From NCBI GenBank assembly GCA_002422045.1, contig DITG01000078.1, positions 1-8,005 on the forward strand: DNA of 8,005 bases, in the 5' to 3' direction. Positions 6,535 to 8,005 of the stretch are shown here, piece by piece (position 1 is the first letter of the stretch; every line of letters begins with the position of its first letter). This DNA is from Acholeplasmataceae bacterium UBA6190 (lineage in GTDB: Bacteria; Bacillota_I; Bacilli_A; Acholeplasmatales; Acholeplasmataceae). The position numbers and the translations under genes are program-made. The notes beneath the pieces were generated by a model. It worked only from the letters and a program-made list of their open reading frames with translations, was not told the DNA's origin and did not search any database.

Positions 6535-6851
6535 TTGAAGTCCTATATCCATTCATTGTCCTAGGACTCCTAGGCATTCTGTTGGGCATCATTTTATCGA
6601 TTGCCAAGCAGTATTTGACTGTCGAAGAAGATCCAAGAATCGATGCAGTTGAAAAATTGTTACCCAATTATAACTGCGGCGCATGCGGCACACCAGGCTG
6701 CAGAGCGTTTGCTACCGGTATTTTAAACGGTGAAGTCAAGAATTTGTCCAGATGCAAACCCGGCAAAGCTGAAAAGCATTTCAATCCAATTCTTGAATTT
6801 TTAAAGGATCATCCTAATCTGGACGGATCCAAAGTTGATGTGAAGATTTAG
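6531..6851 (+). CDS. rnfB: Short RnfB: membrane anchor and [4Fe-4S] domain only, no ferredoxin domains
   Basis: RnfB normally takes electrons from ferredoxin and passes them into the complex. This 106-residue version has an N-terminal helix (about 5-27), the conserved DPRIDAVEKLLP segment, and the RnfB-type [4Fe-4S] domain with Cys49, Cys52, Cys57 and Cys75 (CGACGTPGC, then RCKPG). It then ends with a charged helical tail. E. coli RsxB has about 190 residues and acetogen RnfB about 330, with two or more [4Fe-4S] ferredoxin motifs after this domain; none is present here. The 52 bases before the next gene encode no ferredoxin motif in any frame, so a simple frameshift does not explain the length. 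The binding site AAAGGAG (6516-6522) lies 8 bases before the ATG. The gene ends in TAG directly before a hairpin. Confidence 0.93.
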   Translation: MIEVLYPFIVLGLLGILLGIILSIAKQYLTVEEDPRIDAVEKLLPNYNCGACGTPGCRAFATGILNGEVKNLSRCKPGKAEKHFNPILEFLKDHPNLDGSKVDVKI

Positions 6852-6873
6852 GACATCCAATGTCCTTTTCTTT
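6850..6873 (+). terminator. Small hairpin with T-run after rnfB: weak terminator or attenuator
   Basis: A perfect inverted repeat GGACAT / ATGTCC (6851-6856 and 6860-6865) has a 3-base loop and one extra A-T pair at its base, followed by TTTTCTTT. The stem is short, with three G-C pairs, so termination is likely to be partial. It would lower apbE expression relative to the rnf subunits, which suits an enzyme needed in small amounts. No convincing promoter is seen between it and apbE. Confidence 0.5.
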
Positions 6874-6890
6874 ACAAGATCATAGGCAAC

Positions 6891-6896
6891 AGGAGG
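6891..6896 (+). promoter_or_regulatory. Ribosome binding site of apbE
   Basis: A perfect AGGAGG lies 7 bases before the ATG at 6904. It fixes the start directly before the lipoprotein signal peptide. Confidence 0.85.
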
Positions 6897-6903
6897 TCTA
6901 TCT

Positions 6904-8005
6904 ATGAAAAAACTGATGTTAGCAATCGTCTTGACTTTGGGAAGCTTCTTTTTGTTCGCATGCCAGAAATCAGTCAGTTTCTCATACAGTTCTTTTGACT
7001 ACATGGATACTTATGTTGCATTAAACGGTATTGCGACAAGCGACAAACAAGCACAAACCGTCATTGAAGAAGTGCAAAGAATCTATGCACTTTATCATGA
7101 TATTTCCACAGGCTACGAACCCTTAGCAGAAGATTCACCCTATTTAGAAAACATCTATTCCATCAATTCAAAGATTGGACAAACCTTGGAAATCGATGAA
7201 GAACTCTATGACATGATTGCATTCGCAGAAGCGGTCAAAGTTCAAACGAATGGATATTTCGATATTTCCATCGGCAAAATCGTCGATCGTTGGAAGTCCA
7301 TCATTTTAGATCAGGACCCGATTGAAATCGGATCCAAAGTCTGGATTTTGCCTAAAAAGATCTATGGCACCGTTGAAAGTTCAACGATGAGCGGCACCCG
7401 TGAAGTCATTAAAGTCGCAGGTGATGAGACAGAATATCACATCTCCGAACTCGCCAGAGAAATGGATGAGACAAGATTCAATAACGTCTTGGCTCAAACC
7501 GCATTGATTTCAACTGACGATTTTTCAATCACTTTATCAGAGGATCAAGGAAAGTTCTATGTTCGTATTGATGGTGTTCATATCAAACTCGATGTGGGTG
7601 CGATTGCCAAAGGCTATGCCACACAAAAAGTGTATGAATATTTGAAATCCGTACCGATCATTGACTTTTCATTAAGTGCAGGATCCAGTTCGATTGCACT
7701 CGGGCAAAATCCCAATCGTGAAGGTGGCATCTACATTGTCGCACTCACGAATCCTATGAAAACTATGAATACAGCACAAACCTATGGCAAGATTTTTGTC
7801 AAGGATACGACAGTCACCACCAGTGCCAACTATGAGCAGTTCATTATGTTCGAGGGTATGAGATATCATCACATCATTTCACCTGTGACCAAGCGTCCGA
7901 TGCAGTACTATCACTCCATCACCATGATTGGACAAGATGCAGGTTATTTGGATGCGGTTGCAACCGCACTGTATTCGATGCCTGAGGCGATGCTCATCGA
8001 ATGGC
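6904..8005 (+). CDS. apbE: ApbE-family FAD:protein FMN transferase, lipoprotein, 3'-truncated by the window edge
   Basis: ApbE moves FMN from FAD onto Thr residues of RnfD, RnfG and similar proteins outside the membrane. The frame runs open to the right edge (367 codons plus one base); probably a few tens of residues are missing. It starts with a lipoprotein signal peptide, lipobox LFAC with Cys20, so it is anchored on the outer face where the FMN domains lie. Family blocks are MDTYVAL (34-40), TNGYFDISIG (115-124), LDVGAIAKGYA (229-239), YHHIISPVTKRPM (321-333) and DAVATAL (350-356), where Asp350 and Thr354 correspond to metal-binding residues. It is divergent: SAGSSS stands where most members have GGN, SAN where SGD is usual, and Lys replaces Gly in the PxTG element. 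About 110 residues separate the FDISIG Asp120 from Asp230, some 40 more than usual, which suggests an insertion at about 140-195. Context after rnfB fits an Rnf-dedicated enzyme. Confidence 0.92.
   Translation, partial: MKKLMLAIVLTLGSFFLFACQKSVSFSYSSFDYMDTYVALNGIATSDKQAQTVIEEVQRIYALYHDISTGYEPLAEDSPYLENIYSINSKIGQTLEIDEELYDMIAFAEAVKVQTNGYFDISIGKIVDRWKSIILDQDPIEIGSKVWILPKKIYGTVESSTMSGTREVIKVAGDETEYHISELAREMDETRFNNVLAQTALISTDDFSITLSEDQGKFYVRIDGVHIKLDVGAIAKGYATQKVYEYLKSVPIIDFSLSAGSSSIALGQNPNREGGIYIVALTNPMKTMNTAQTYGKIFVKDTTVTTSANYEQFIMFEGMRYHHIISPVTKRPMQYYHSITMIGQDAGYLDAVATALYSMPEAMLIEW

Noticed and set aside
6531..6851. The short RnfB as a pseudogene remnant.
   Set aside because: The reading frame is intact, all four cluster cysteines are kept, the binding site is strong, and a hairpin follows the stop directly. 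It looks like a finished gene rather than a decaying one.
6871..6904. Possible promoter for apbE, with TTTACA at 6871 as a -35 box.
   Set aside because: No acceptable -10 box lies 16-18 bases downstream; the nearest candidate overlaps the binding site and start codon of apbE.
1..8005. Mobile elements, CRISPR arrays, tRNA or rRNA genes.
   Set aside because: No transposase or integrase motifs, terminal inverted repeats, regular spaced repeats or tRNA-like cloverleaf sequence were seen. Nearly every base belongs to the operon genes.

Overview
The window is almost entirely one plus-strand gene cluster. It encodes a membrane-bound Rnf-type electron-transfer complex (ferredoxin:NAD+ oxidoreductase, related to Na+-NQR) with its flavin-loading enzyme, behind the 3' part of a serine hydroxymethyltransferase gene. 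The organism is probably a low-to-moderate-GC member of the Bacillota or of a free-living Mycoplasmatota-like lineage (Erysipelotrichia or Izemoplasma/Acholeplasma relatives). The reasons are strong AGGAGG-type ribosome binding sites, very tight packing with ATGA and TGATG overlaps, the clostridial gene order C-D-G-E-A-B, and an ApbE made as a lipoprotein. TGA acts as a stop at several gene ends and Trp is TGG, so the mycoplasma code is not in use. The taxonomic placement is inference.

Layout: 1-1140 glyA (5' end outside the window); 1144-2439 rnfC; 2451-3527 rnfD; 3527-4489 an RnfG-like protein with two FMN-binding domains; 4489-5064 a second RnfG-like protein with one such domain; 5061-5756 rnfE; 5753-6325 rnfA; 6325-6534 a 69-residue, four-cysteine, single-helix membrane protein; 6531-6851 a very short rnfB; a small hairpin with a T-run at 6850-6873; and 6904 to the right edge, apbE (3' end outside the window). 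No stretch over 300 bases lacks a gene. From rnfC to rnfB no gap exceeds 11 bases, so this is one transcript, and glyA is probably on it too.

How the parts fit: RnfC carries the NADH/FMN site and two [4Fe-4S] clusters. RnfB normally receives electrons from ferredoxin. RnfA and RnfE are mirror-image membrane subunits with paired cysteines for an iron centre inside the membrane. RnfD and the RnfG-type proteins carry FMN bound covalently to Thr, attached outside the membrane by ApbE. The electron flow is thought to drive Na+ or H+ export; the ion cannot be read from this sequence.

The core is recognisable but the set is unusual. There are three RnfG-type FMN domains in two proteins. Three of the four candidate flavinylation motifs are altered. 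RnfB lacks its ferredoxin domains. The small cysteine protein between rnfA and rnfB has the layout of NqrM (DUF539), the maturation factor of Na+-NQR. ApbE is divergent and appears to carry an insertion. Together these suggest a diverged Rnf variant with its own flavin and iron loading helpers.
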